Source: Paenibacillus sp. MMS20-IR301
Lineage (GTDB): Bacteria; Bacillota; Bacilli; Paenibacillales; Paenibacillaceae
Length of the DNA: 64,000 nucleotides
Assembly: GCF_032302195.1 (NCBI RefSeq)
Contig: NZ_CP135275.1
Span: 2,356,001 to 2,420,000, forward strand
Direction of reading: 5' to 3'
Part shown: positions 1 to 9,429 of the stretch, one piece after another
Layout: each line of letters begins with the position of its first letter
Numbering within the stretch: position 1 is the first letter of the stretch
Notes under the pieces: generated by a model
The model's database searches: none
Seen by the model: the letters and a program-made list of their open reading frames with translations, nothing else
Told to the model about the DNA's origin: nothing
Translations under genes and position numbers: made by a program

Positions 1-120
1 TCATGCATTATTCTATCTTACCATTAAACCTGTCCCAATGTCAGGTAAAACCGCAAACAACCTGCACAGGAAATACCCGGCAGGCTGTGTTACGGCAGTA
101 ATATATAGGGCTCGCAATCC

Positions 121-1206
121 TTATTTAGGCTGAATATAGCCCTCTGCTTTGAGCAGCTCGGCAATCAGAACCGCTCCGCCCGCAGCACCTCTGACAGTGT
201 TGTGGGACAGGCTGACGAACTTGTAGTCATACAGTGAATCTTCACGGAGCCGGCCCGCGGAAATCCCCATGCCATGCTCAATATCACGGTCCAAGCGGGT
301 CTGCGGACGGTTCTCTTCCTCGAAATAAGTGATGAACTGCTTAGGCGCACTCGGCAGCCCCAGCTGTTGCGGGCGTCCCTGGAAGCTGTTCCAGCGTTCC
401 AGAATCTCTTCCTTGGAAGGCTTCTGTTCAAAAGAGGCGAATACCGCGGCCATATGGCCGTCAGCTACAGGTACACGGATACACTGTGTTGTGATTACCG
501 GCTGCTCGCTTTTGACAATCCCCTCATCCGTTACCTTGCCCCAAATCCGCAGCGGCTCCTGCTCACTCTTCTCTTCTTCACCGCCGATGAACGGAATGAC
601 GTTATCCACCATATCCGGCCAATCGGCAAAGGTCTTGCCTGCTCCGGAAATCGCCTGGTAAGTCGTCACTACAACCCGCGAAGGCTTGAAGTCATGCAGC
701 GCATGCAGAGTAGGCATGTAGCTCTGAATGGAGCAGTTCGGCTTAACCGCGATGAATCCGGTTTCTGTTCCGAGACGTTTACGCTGCTGGGCAATAACCT
801 CAAGATGCTCCGGATTAATCTCAGGAATGACCATTGGAACGTCCGGGGTCCAGCGGTGCGCCGAGTTGTTGGAGATAACCGGAGTTCCGGTGCGCGCGTA
901 AGCTTCTTCCAGTGCCTTGATTTCTTCTTTCTTCATATCAACTGCACAGAAGATCAGATCGACATCCGCTGACACTTCCTCCACCTTGGAGGCATCCTGT
1001 ACCATGATGCTCTTAACAGCTTCAGGCATAGGGGTGGCCAGCTTCCATCTGCCCTGCACGGACTCTTCGTACGTCTTGCCTGCGGAATTCGCGCTTGCCG
1101 CAATCGCCGTTACCTGAAACCAGGGATGATTCTCGAGTAGTGCAATGAAACGCTGGCCGACCATACCGGTGCCGCCAACAATACCCGCTCTCAACTTACT
1201 TGACAT
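121..1206 (-). CDS. asd: Aspartate-semialdehyde dehydrogenase
   Basis: Reduces 4-aspartyl phosphate to aspartate semialdehyde with NADPH, the branch point towards diaminopimelate/lysine, threonine and methionine; cytoplasmic. The 361 residues show the nucleotide-binding loop GIVGGTGMVGQ (8-18), the catalytic cysteine in KPNCSIQ (Cys158) and the histidine in DGHMAAVF (His251). The KPNCSIQSY active-site form fits the archaeal/eukaryotic-type branch (TIGR00978-like, also present in some Bacillota) better than the classical Bacillus form; that branch assignment is from memory of the family. ATG start with AAAGGA 11 nt upstream. A short hairpin (1230-1249) lies in the leader. No partner gene is visible; the next 120 bp to the window edge hold nothing I can assign. 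Confidence 0.95.
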   Translation of the reverse strand: MSSKLRAGIVGGTGMVGQRFIALLENHPWFQVTAIAASANSAGKTYEESVQGRWKLATPMPEAVKSIMVQDASKVEEVSADVDLIFCAVDMKKEEIKALEEAYARTGTPVISNNSAHRWTPDVPMVIPEINPEHLEVIAQQRKRLGTETGFIAVKPNCSIQSYMPTLHALHDFKPSRVVVTTYQAISGAGKTFADWPDMVDNVIPFIGGEEEKSEQEPLRIWGKVTDEGIVKSEQPVITTQCIRVPVADGHMAAVFASFEQKPSKEEILERWNSFQGRPQQLGLPSAPKQFITYFEEENRPQTRLDRDIEHGMGISAGRLREDSLYDYKFVSLSHNTVRGAAGGAVLIAELLKAEGYIQPK

Positions 1207-1329
1207 AAGAAATTCATTTCCTTTCAGGCAGCGCCTAGCGATAGGTGCTTTTTAATAACCGATTATAAATGATATATGCATGTTACACAATATGTGATTG
1301 TAAAGTAAGTGTTTCCTGTTCGCCAGAAA

Positions 1330-2556
1330 TTACCGTGACATCCCCAGCCTTTTCGCCAGCTCACTAAGATCCTGGCCCTTCAGTGCGCCTTCGACCAGAA
1401 CCGGCAGAAGTGCCGGAGTACAGGCAAAGCACGGGGTTCCGTCCCGGGTAAGCTGGGCAGCCAGCCGCTCATCGTAGGAAGGCTTGCCTTCATCGGAGAG
1501 CGCCAGCAGCGTCATCGTCCGCACGCCTGATTCGCGCAGGTCCCGCATCCGCCGGACCAGCCCGGCCTGGTTGCCGTTCTCATACAGATCAGACACGATG
1601 ATGAACAGCGTCTTCTTCGGCTCTTCGATGAACTGCTCACAGTATTTCACCGACTTGTGAATATCCGTACCGCCACCCAGCTGAATACCGAACAGCATAT
1701 CTACGGGATCATTCGCACATTGCTCAGTCAGGTCAACCACCTCGGTGTCAAAAGCTACCACACGGGTGCTCAGCGCCGGGATGCTGGCGAAGATGGAGCC
1801 GATTACGGATGCCCAGATGACCGAGCTGGCCATCGATCCGCTCTGGTCAATATCGACGATTACCGTCCATTCCTTGCTGCGGCGGGCCCGGTCGAAGTAA
1901 AAGAACCGCTCCGGGATGATCATCCGCCGTTCTCCGTCATAATGCTTCAGGTTGCGCTCAATCGTCCGTTTCCAGTCCAGTCCGCTCAGGGAAGGCAAGG
2001 GGGAATGCTGCCGCTTGTTCAGCGCTCCGGTCACCGCCCGGCGGATATCCGTCTCCAGCAGCTTGACCAGCTCATCCACGAGTGCCTGGACCAGCATCCT
2101 GGCCGTTTCCTTGGTTTTCTCAGGAATTTTGCCCTTAAGCGCGAGCAGCGTTCCGACCAGCTGAATATCCGGCTTCACCGCCGCCAGCAGCTCCGGCTCG
2201 AACAGCAGCTGCTTCCAGCCCCTGCGCTCCATCGCATCATTCTGGATCACCGAAACTACATCCTCCGGGAAAAAGCTGCGCACATCCCCAAGCCACTTGG
2301 ACAGATTAATCGCGGCATGCCCGGAGCCGGAGCCCCTGCCCTTAACGCTTGAGCCTGATTGCCCGTTAGCTCCGCCGGAGCCGCTCTCATTATAGATGGC
2401 AGCCAGTGCCGCATCCATAATCAGCTCCTCCTCGCTCAGCATCTGGCCGCCGCCCGGCCCGTAGCCCTGCAGCGCGGTTTCCGCTTCCTGCCCCAGAATC
2501 AGCCGCCAGCGGGATAAGGCTGCACCGGGTCCGTTATTCGTTATATGGTCTGCCAT
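1330..2556 (-). CDS. VWA-domain protein of the YehL-type MoxR operon (YehP-like)
   Basis: Last gene of the five-gene MoxR operon. The 408-aa protein has a Gly/Ser-rich linker near residues 57-80 and a C-terminal von Willebrand factor A domain with a complete MIDAS: DQSGS (Asp237, Ser239, Ser241), GGGTD (Thr297) and SDLYE (Asp323). Such VWA proteins work with MoxR AAA+ ATPases, using the metal site to hold a client or the ATPase. No signal peptide or membrane segment, so cytoplasmic. Its ATG follows directly on the stop codon of the DUF5682 gene (TAGATG), which implies translational coupling. By order and type it matches Escherichia coli YehP. The client is unknown. Confidence 0.88.
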   Translation of the reverse strand: MADHITNNGPGAALSRWRLILGQEAETALQGYGPGGGQMLSEEELIMDAALAAIYNESGSGGANGQSGSSVKGRGSGSGHAAINLSKWLGDVRSFFPEDVVSVIQNDAMERRGWKQLLFEPELLAAVKPDIQLVGTLLALKGKIPEKTKETARMLVQALVDELVKLLETDIRRAVTGALNKRQHSPLPSLSGLDWKRTIERNLKHYDGERRMIIPERFFYFDRARRSKEWTVIVDIDQSGSMASSVIWASVIGSIFASIPALSTRVVAFDTEVVDLTEQCANDPVDMLFGIQLGGGTDIHKSVKYCEQFIEEPKKTLFIIVSDLYENGNQAGLVRRMRDLRESGVRTMTLLALSDEGKPSYDERLAAQLTRDGTPCFACTPALLPVLVEGALKGQDLSELAKRLGMSR

Positions 2557-4902
2557 CTACAGGTCACCGAAGTCAAAATCATTCAGGTCATCCAGCATTT
2601 TGGCTTCCTCCTCCTTCAGCTCACCTGTCAGAATCTCTGCCGCCTGCTCAGTATTCACGCCCCATAGCTCACCCAGCAGCTCGGAGATCATTGTCTTCTC
2701 CCGGGAGGAGAAGGTACTGAACGCCCGGCGCAGGAACACCAGGGCACGCTTGAATTCCTCATCATCCAGGGCATTAATATAATCATTCAGCTGCTCCCAC
2801 AGGCTCATGCGGGACAGCAGCCCGTAACGGTTGCGCATTGACAGCCCTTCGAACCAGCCCGCACCAAGGTCAGCGGGAATCCCGGGCGACAGGCGGCGGG
2901 AGACTTCCGCCGCCACCTCTTCGGCCGAGACCGCTGCCCGTTCCATAAGGATCGCGCAGGCGAATCCGGACAGCCGGGCATTGCGGTCATCCCGCTGGGC
3001 CAGCTGCAGCAGCTCCTGCAGCCACAGGGTAGTGTCCGCAATTTCATCATGTTCGAGCGAGATGCCGTTCAGCTCGTTCATCGCGCTGATCATCGGCCCG
3101 GCTGCTTCATCGTTGCATCCGCTCGCATCCAGCAGGAACAGGCAGCCGCGCCGGAACAGCTCCTCCAGCAGCGGCACAAGCGGGGCGGTATCGACCCTGC
3201 GGATATCGCCGAAGCCGATAATCGCTGCCAGCTCGCGTGCAGCCTCTGCAATCGCGACGACATCGCGGCTGTCCACCGCCAGGCTCTGCAGCACCCGGGT
3301 GCTCTCCTCCATCTGCGCGGTCATCGCACACTGGCAGGCAATGCGGATCAGGGCCGAAGCCTCGGTAATCGAGTGGCATTCCAGCAGCTTCTCCCGCAGC
3401 ACATACGCTGCGGCGGTTTCGATGGTCTCCCCGAGCAGAGTGGATTCCACGACCTGAATCTCCACCTCCGGTGACCACTGGATAACCCAATGCTCCCCCC
3501 AGGTCGCCCCCTTCTGCCCGCTTGGCACATTGCGGGCGAAGCTGATGCCGAGCAGTACCAGCCGGTGGAACAGCACGGAGCGGTGCAGGTCCAGATACGC
3601 CGCCTCACTGCTTGACACCCGGCGGTTCTCCCGGAGATCCAGCGCCAGGTCACTGGCTACGGTGGTCTTATACTTCTCCAGCTTGTAGCGCTTCAGCAGC
3701 CGGTTCAGGTCATCCTGAATCGGCGTCTGGCTGACGCCTTCAGCCAGGCTGCCGATGGCTGTGCCGACATCGGCCCGGGCCAGCGGCTCCGCTATAACGC
3801 CCAGGTCGCCGTGACCGAGCAGCGTCTGCGCGGCATCATGCAGGTCGCGCAGTGTAGGAGCGCTGCCGCCATGCAGCGCTGCCAGTGACTCGGCCAGCCG
3901 GACCGCTTCAATCACTTCAGCAGTTGAGCGGTGTGTTCCGGCGCTGCGGACATACCGCGCCACTGAGGACAGATAGAGATGCGGCAGCTCCGCTGCCCGT
4001 CCGGACTCCAGCAGCTCCCACATCATCTGATAGTAATGCGGAGCGGCGTTACCCGCACCGTAGCCGGACATGGTGGAGAGCTTATAGTACGAATATGGCA
4101 TCAGCGTCAGCTTCGTGCTGCGGGAAGGCAGTGCTGCCAGCTCTTCGTCGCTCATACCAGATGCAAGATCCTCCAGTGCGGCCGCATGATAGGCGCCGCA
4201 GATCACAGCGATCTTCTCCGGCTGATGGCCTTCAGCAATCTTCCGCTGAATCTGCCGCCGCATATAAGCTTCGCGCAGGGCATTGTAGGCATACTCACGC
4301 GGCTGGTCCGAGCGCTCCCTGATTTCCGACAGCTCGCGCATCCGGGCAGAGAATTCCAGGATAGCTGCCCGGTAGGACCCGCTGCTGGTGTTATGCTCAT
4401 AATTCCGCTCCCAGTACATCTCGTAATCATGCTCTCCGGCGAGCTGCGCTATCCGGGTATAGACTGATTCAGGCGCCTGCATCTCCTCAACGTCCGGCTC
4501 CCCCTGCTCTCCGGCTGCCGGCTTCAGCTCCGGACGGCTTCCGCCATCCTGCCGCAGGGCATCCTGCAGACCAAGGGTGACAGAGGAAGGCAGATCAATG
4601 AATTCCGCCTCCGCCCCGTGCTCCTTCGCCCACTGCATGCCCTGGAATTCCGGGGAATACACGGCGAACGGCCATAATACCGTCCGCACGGGCAGGTCTT
4701 CGGTAAAGGCCAGGATGGCAACCGGCGGCTTCGTTACATCGTGGGTCAGATGCCGGATCTCGCCGGTCGCATCACTGGGGCCTTCAATCAGCACAGCGGT
4801 CGGCTGAAGCTCATTCAGATAGTCCAGCACATGCTTCGCACCGCCCGGAGACAGATGCCGCACTCCGAATATATTCACGCCGGCAGCTGCCGCCCGGCTC
4901 AC
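2557..4902 (-). CDS. DUF5682 family protein (YehM-like)
   Basis: Large cytoplasmic protein (781 aa) coupled between the MoxR ATPase and the VWA gene. The N-terminal third carries GVRHLSPGGA (His16), VLIEGP (Glu40) and ICGAYH (His239), a Gly-x-x-His / Glu / Gly-x-x-His spacing that resembles the TraB/TIKI and EreA/ChaN-like hydrolase fold. The family is annotated only as DUF5682, so enzymatic activity is my inference. The rest is helical with an acidic tail ending DDLNDFDFGDL, perhaps a docking tail. It starts with GTG overlapping the ATPase stop codon (GTGA). It corresponds by position to E. coli YehM. Alternative: a non-catalytic scaffold for the VWA protein. Confidence 0.85.
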   Translation of the reverse strand: MSRAAAAGVNIFGVRHLSPGGAKHVLDYLNELQPTAVLIEGPSDATGEIRHLTHDVTKPPVAILAFTEDLPVRTVLWPFAVYSPEFQGMQWAKEHGAEAEFIDLPSSVTLGLQDALRQDGGSRPELKPAAGEQGEPDVEEMQAPESVYTRIAQLAGEHDYEMYWERNYEHNTSSGSYRAAILEFSARMRELSEIRERSDQPREYAYNALREAYMRRQIQRKIAEGHQPEKIAVICGAYHAAALEDLASGMSDEELAALPSRSTKLTLMPYSYYKLSTMSGYGAGNAAPHYYQMMWELLESGRAAELPHLYLSSVARYVRSAGTHRSTAEVIEAVRLAESLAALHGGSAPTLRDLHDAAQTLLGHGDLGVIAEPLARADVGTAIGSLAEGVSQTPIQDDLNRLLKRYKLEKYKTTVASDLALDLRENRRVSSSEAAYLDLHRSVLFHRLVLLGISFARNVPSGQKGATWGEHWVIQWSPEVEIQVVESTLLGETIETAAAYVLREKLLECHSITEASALIRIACQCAMTAQMEESTRVLQSLAVDSRDVVAIAEAARELAAIIGFGDIRRVDTAPLVPLLEELFRRGCLFLLDASGCNDEAAGPMISAMNELNGISLEHDEIADTTLWLQELLQLAQRDDRNARLSGFACAILMERAAVSAEEVAAEVSRRLSPGIPADLGAGWFEGLSMRNRYGLLSRMSLWEQLNDYINALDDEEFKRALVFLRRAFSTFSSREKTMISELLGELWGVNTEQAAEILTGELKEEEAKMLDDLNDFDFGDL

Positions 4903-6002
4903 TCGTTCATCTCCTTACAGGCCTGATAGAGCCCGCGCCAGTCTGCACCTTTTTTCTTCATTACATTGTCGAGATATTCCTTCCAGACCAGCTTATCCTT
5001 ATCGTCATCCTTGACAATGGCTCCCTGGAGCCCCGCTGCCAGATCCCCGTCAGTCAGTGCCCCGTTGCCAAAGCTGGCAGCCAGCGCCATGCTGTTCGTC
5101 AGCAGGGAGATCGCCTCCGCTGTGGAGATAACACCCGCCGGCGTCTTGACCTTCTCCTTCTTGTCGAGCGTCATGCCGCTGCGCAGCTCCCGGAAGATGG
5201 TAACCACCTTCAGCAGCGCTTCATCTGCCGGAACGGCAGCCTGCAGCTCATAGGAGGCAGCGATTTCGGCAACCCGCTTCTTCACAATGGACAGCTCCGT
5301 CTCCAGGTCAGACGGTGCAGGCAGCACGATAATATTGAAACGCCGCTTAAGCGCCGCTGACATCTCATTCACTCCGCGGTCCCGCGTATTGGCGGTGGCA
5401 ATAATTGAGAACCCCTTGCGGGCGCTGGTCTCCTTGCCAAGCTCCGGTACAGAAATGGTCTTCTCCGAGAGAATGGAGATCAGCGCGTCCTGCACCTCCG
5501 AGGCGCAGCGGGAAATCTCTTCGAACCGGGCGATGCCGCCGTCCTCCATCGCCCGCATAATCGGACTCTTCACCAGCGCCTCCGGCGTCGGCCCGTTCGC
5601 AAGGAGCATGGCATAGTTCCAGGAATAACGCACATGCTCCTCACTTGTTCCGGCTGTTCCCTGCACAACCATTCCCGAATTGCCATAGATGGCGGCGGCC
5701 AGATTCTCCGACAGCCAGGATTTGGCCGTCCCCGGCTCACCGATCAGCAGCAGTGCCCGGTCCGTGACCAGCGTGGCGACAGCCATTTCAATCAGCCGGG
5801 TATTGCCGATATATTTCGGGGTAATCACGGTCTTGCCCGCCATGCCCCCCGCAATGAAGGTTAACACCGAGCGCGGCGACATCTGCCATCCTGCCGGAAT
5901 CCGTCCTGTATCCTCTTTACGGAGGGCCTCAAGCTCCTCCCGGTACAGAACCTCAGCGGGCAAACGCATATAATCCTGAAGCTGACCTTGTTCCATTGAC
6001 AT
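4899..6002 (-). CDS. MoxR-type AAA+ ATPase, YehL subfamily
   Basis: ATP-driven remodelling motor of the operon (367 aa). Walker A is GEPGTAKS (88-95), Walker B is the FEE-type IARFEE (157-162), sensor 1 is ATANTRDRGVN (202-212) and an arginine-finger region is ALKRRF (217-222). MoxR proteins usually act as chaperones that load cofactors or remodel a client presented by a VWA partner, here the gene two positions downstream. The FEEISRC form of Walker B is, as I recall, usual for the YehL subfamily rather than a defect. ATG start preceded by AAGGAGAGG. Overlaps the next gene by 4 nt. Confidence 0.92.
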   Translation of the reverse strand: MSMEQGQLQDYMRLPAEVLYREELEALRKEDTGRIPAGWQMSPRSVLTFIAGGMAGKTVITPKYIGNTRLIEMAVATLVTDRALLLIGEPGTAKSWLSENLAAAIYGNSGMVVQGTAGTSEEHVRYSWNYAMLLANGPTPEALVKSPIMRAMEDGGIARFEEISRCASEVQDALISILSEKTISVPELGKETSARKGFSIIATANTRDRGVNEMSAALKRRFNIIVLPAPSDLETELSIVKKRVAEIAASYELQAAVPADEALLKVVTIFRELRSGMTLDKKEKVKTPAGVISTAEAISLLTNSMALAASFGNGALTDGDLAAGLQGAIVKDDDKDKLVWKEYLDNVMKKKGADWRGLYQACKEMNE

Positions 6003-6060
6003 GTATACCTCTCCTTATCTTACAGATCTATGGTCTAACTGCTGCAGTGAACTGCGGTTC

Positions 6061-7911
6061 CTATTGCTGCTGCGTATTCCGTAAGCGGTTCAGGATGTAT
6101 TCCAGCTGCTGCCGGCAATCATATCTGAATTTGGGAAGAATGGCTTCCAGCCTGCTTACATAACCGGAAGGGAAACGCTCCATCAGGCTGAACAAATAGA
6201 AATCAAAGACATATAAATTAAAGGTCTTCGTATTCTCCAGCTCTTGCATAAGCAGTTCAAGGCGTTCCGGCTCCGCTGCCCCGGCACGCTCCAGCCCGAC
6301 GAATAAGTAAGGGATATATTCATTTCTAAGCCGCCCCTGCAGCTCCTGCAGCTTGCCGAGCAGATAACTGCGGGCGCCCGGATGATCCCGCCGGGCAAAG
6401 GCACATACCAGATACACGGCATCATGCTGGATGAACCAGTCCAGCCACCGGGAGTCCCATGAAGCGGCAAGCTCAGCTTCCGGACGCAGCTCCTTGACAT
6501 ATTGGCCCCATAATCTCGCAGGCTCCCACGGTGCCTCATAAGTGGAGTGCCGGGTATACATAACCTGCTCCTCAATACTATGGATCAGCAGCTGGGAGCG
6601 CTGCGCGGCATCCTTGACATCCTTTTTCACCAAGGATTTCAGCTTATCCATAAACGTTCCGCCAAAGCGGTTAAACAGCTCCTTCGGCGTCATGGTCTGC
6701 TGGGCGGCACGGAAGAAATTCGGCAGGAAGCGGACGCTCAGCTTCTCCAGCGCTTCCAGCTCCTCCAGGGCCGCTCCGTCCGGCGTCCCCTCTTTATAGA
6801 GAGCCGCCTCTTCAATGAACGGGAACCAGCCCAGCGATGAGAACCGGGGGGATTCCCGGATTACATAGCTGTAGATTTCATCAAGCCGGGTGGTCCGCAC
6901 CCGGCGCAGCGCGGTTACGAACGGGGAAATATCATTCCAGGCCGCATCCGTCAGCTTCTTGTCGGCATTGTCCCGGGGAGCATTCTGCAGCTCCTCCATG
7001 AACAGGTCCGAGAGCCTGGCGGATACTTCCGGGGAAGGGCCGGCTGCCAGCACCCAGGCCACCATCTCACGGTCTTTCTTCTTCCGGAACGCCTCAACCA
7101 GCCGGTCTGCGCCCTCCGGTGAACCGCCTGCTGCCAGTGCGGAATAAGCCGCTTCACGGATGCCCTTCTTCTTGTCCGCAGACCACTCCAGCAGTGCAGG
7201 CGTGTACTGCTCATGACCTGCAAGCCACTTCATGGCTGCCTTCCTTACTTCTTCACTGCCGCTTTCTGCGGCAGTAAAAATCTTCTCCAGGTAAGCTTCG
7301 CCGCCTACCTTGCCAATGACCTCAAGCTTGCGGACTTCAGCGCGCCCGCCCGCCGGATCAAAGCTCTCAAGCAGGTACACGGCAATCTCCGGTCCGTAAG
7401 AGGGCAGAATATCCGTCATCGCGAAATCAGCGAGCTCTGAATACGGGTCATTCAAGGCGGACACTGCCAGCGGCAGCAGCCGCAGATCCTGAAATACGCC
7501 CGCTTTGAAGGCGTCAATGACGAGCTCATACCTGCCGCTTCCGGTGGTACCCAGTGCCTGCTGCACCGCAGCCAGCTTCCGGTAAGACTGATTCGTCTTC
7601 AGGGTAAAGCTCCGGGGAGGCAGAGGTCCGGGGGTTCCTTCAACAGCCGTAATTCCCTGAGTGTAGAGGACGGACTCCAGCAGCAGTGTAAGCTCCTGCA
7701 ATTGTACGCCCGGCGTTCCTCCTGCTGCTGCCGGTTCAATTAATGAAGCTACTCCTTCACCCAGCTTTTTAAAGACCGGGGAGCGCTCCCCCAGCTGCTG
7801 AAACTGCGGCAGCAGCCGCTTCAGGCGGAAATCTCCGGCCGCCAGCTCGCTTCCGGCAATATACAGTCTTCGAAACTCCTGATGCAGCTCCTGTAATAAC
7901 GCTGTGCTCAT
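6061..7911 (-). CDS. HEAT-like repeat protein of the MoxR operon
   Basis: Cytoplasmic 616-aa protein. Residues roughly 140-330 contain short helix-turn-helix repeats of the HEAT type (for example the stretches beginning AAMKWLAGHE and REAAYSALAAGG), indicating a protein-binding solenoid; the C-terminal half is helical and unassigned. ATG start with GGAGGATAATCC just upstream. It lies between the SWIM protein and the ATPase with 58-72 bp gaps and so is probably co-transcribed with them. In actinobacterial versions of this cluster a DUF5691 protein takes this place; I think this is the positional equivalent but cannot confirm homology. A plausible role is adaptor between client and ATPase. Confidence 0.75.
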   Translation of the reverse strand: MSTALLQELHQEFRRLYIAGSELAAGDFRLKRLLPQFQQLGERSPVFKKLGEGVASLIEPAAAGGTPGVQLQELTLLLESVLYTQGITAVEGTPGPLPPRSFTLKTNQSYRKLAAVQQALGTTGSGRYELVIDAFKAGVFQDLRLLPLAVSALNDPYSELADFAMTDILPSYGPEIAVYLLESFDPAGGRAEVRKLEVIGKVGGEAYLEKIFTAAESGSEEVRKAAMKWLAGHEQYTPALLEWSADKKKGIREAAYSALAAGGSPEGADRLVEAFRKKKDREMVAWVLAAGPSPEVSARLSDLFMEELQNAPRDNADKKLTDAAWNDISPFVTALRRVRTTRLDEIYSYVIRESPRFSSLGWFPFIEEAALYKEGTPDGAALEELEALEKLSVRFLPNFFRAAQQTMTPKELFNRFGGTFMDKLKSLVKKDVKDAAQRSQLLIHSIEEQVMYTRHSTYEAPWEPARLWGQYVKELRPEAELAASWDSRWLDWFIQHDAVYLVCAFARRDHPGARSYLLGKLQELQGRLRNEYIPYLFVGLERAGAAEPERLELLMQELENTKTFNLYVFDFYLFSLMERFPSGYVSRLEAILPKFRYDCRQQLEYILNRLRNTQQQ

Positions 7912-7983
7912 GGATTATCCTCCTATATGAGTAAACTTGATATTTTTACTTACCGGCAGACTATTGCTCAATCAGTCAGGCTA

Positions 7984-9429
7984 TTAATACAGCAGCCTGA
8001 TAACCTCATCGTCCTTAATGACTGTAAGCGGCTGTGCGGTAAGCCGGCCCTGGTCCAGATTATGCTCGAACATCACCAGAATATAGCTGTCCATCTGGGC
8101 GTTCGCCGGCAGAAACGGCAGCAGATGCACCGTTCCCTGCGGCAGCGACGGGATATCCGCGAGCACCAGCTGGCTGCCGGATTCGTCTGTGATTACATAT
8201 TGTCCGCTCTCCGTGATACCGAGGCTGGCGGCATGCAGCAGCAGGACCGGCAGCTTGTCGCTGAGCGGATTCTTGATCTGATTCTTCACCTTCTTAATTA
8301 CGTCCGCGTAGGAGCGGTGAGCCTGAGCAGCTGCCCGTTCAATATCTGCAGCCTGCACTGGTCTTGGCGTCAGCGCCTCAAACCGGATGCGAGCATTCAT
8401 ATCCCCGGGATAGGTATAGACCTGCGGAACCACAGCAATCTCGAAGAAGCTGTCGTCCTCACGCATCAGCTTCGCAGCCTTGTACGGCCGGTAGTTCAGC
8501 GTACGGCGGATCTCTCCCCCTTCAGCCGTCAGATCCAGCCAATATCCGAGATCGACAAACTCCTGGCGGGCTGTATCATCGAAGCTGTAGAAGGCCAGCT
8601 GCAGCAGCTCGCCGCCTTCCTTCACCAGCCCGTACTCCTTCAGCTCACTCAGCTGCCAGGCATGGCCCAGCCACTCGTCAATGGTCGATTCATGATCGAG
8701 CGCCAGCTCCGGGTCCTCGCTCCGGGCCAGCAGATATGCCCGGCCCTTCTTGATGAACGCGTGGAGCCGGGTCAGCTGCTCCACCGCATATGTATAGTTC
8801 TGCTCCTGATCCTTGCCGCTGAACATCAGAATGGAGAAGCGGCGCAGCTCAATCTGGGCACCGGACAGATAATAGTTCCCGAGCTGCTTCACCTGCTCCT
8901 GAACCGTCTTCGCCGCTGAGCGGTCAAGGGTAGACAAGCCGCTGCGGACGAAGGACAGCACCAGCTTCTCCAGCAGATCCAGCCCTTCGAGCTGGGCCGA
9001 GATTTTTTTCTTAAGCGCGGATTTGTTGACCTTCTTGGGTTTGGCCGGTTCGCCTTCAGCGGCAGCCTTCGCTTTGTTCTCTTCCCGCTTCTCTGCCTTT
9101 TCACGCTTGCCGGCGATATCCTCCGGAACAGGAGCCGGACTGAATGTCTGGCCCTCTACAAAGGCGTAGAGCAGACCCAGCGCATGCTTGCAGGGGAACT
9201 GGCGGCTCGGGCAGCTGCAGCGGAATACCGGGCTCTCCGGCGTAATGAAATCTGCAGAGCATTCGTAGGGTGTCTTACCGCTCCCCGCACACTTGCCGAA
9301 CAGCAGCTCACCGCCGTCAGACTGGTGAAGCTCGGTGAAGCTTTTTTTGCGGACCAGTCCCTGGCCGTTCTTCATAGCCGCAGCATTGGGTGCTAGTGAA
9401 TCAACGTATGATGAAGTAAGTTCAGGCAA
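7984..9429 (-). CDS. SWIM zinc-finger protein of the MoxR operon (YehQ-like)
   Basis: First gene of the operon (481 aa). A SWIM zinc motif is clear: CSCPSRQFPCKH (Cys71, Cys73, Cys80, His82; CxCx6CxH). A Lys/Ala/Glu-rich charged linker follows (about 105-145), then a long helical C-terminal part. SWIM domains bind DNA or protein. By type it matches E. coli YehQ. Start chosen is TTG with GGGAGG 8 nt upstream; the first ATG lies at codon 19 and would cost part of the N-terminus. Its position at the front suggests it is the client-recognition or nucleic-acid-binding part of the system. Confidence 0.85.
   Translation of the reverse strand: MPELTSSYVDSLAPNAAAMKNGQGLVRKKSFTELHQSDGGELLFGKCAGSGKTPYECSADFITPESPVFRCSCPSRQFPCKHALGLLYAFVEGQTFSPAPVPEDIAGKREKAEKREENKAKAAAEGEPAKPKKVNKSALKKKISAQLEGLDLLEKLVLSFVRSGLSTLDRSAAKTVQEQVKQLGNYYLSGAQIELRRFSILMFSGKDQEQNYTYAVEQLTRLHAFIKKGRAYLLARSEDPELALDHESTIDEWLGHAWQLSELKEYGLVKEGGELLQLAFYSFDDTARQEFVDLGYWLDLTAEGGEIRRTLNYRPYKAAKLMREDDSFFEIAVVPQVYTYPGDMNARIRFEALTPRPVQAADIERAAAQAHRSYADVIKKVKNQIKNPLSDKLPVLLLHAASLGITESGQYVITDESGSQLVLADIPSLPQGTVHLLPFLPANAQMDSYILVMFEHNLDQGRLTAQPLTVIKDDEVIRLLY

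Noticed and set aside
274..972. A 232-codon frame antisense to asd
   Set aside because: Opposite strand of an enzyme gene with complete active-site motifs; no start signal or family.
1230..1249. Hairpin upstream of asd as a lysine riboswitch or terminator
   Set aside because: Only one 8-bp stem; no aptamer-sized structure, and its T-run is on the strand without an upstream gene.
7927..8919. A 330-codon open frame antisense to the SWIM gene
   Set aside because: No ribosome site, no recognisable motif, low-complexity His/Gln/Arg-rich translation; a by-product of the codon bias of the real gene on the other strand.
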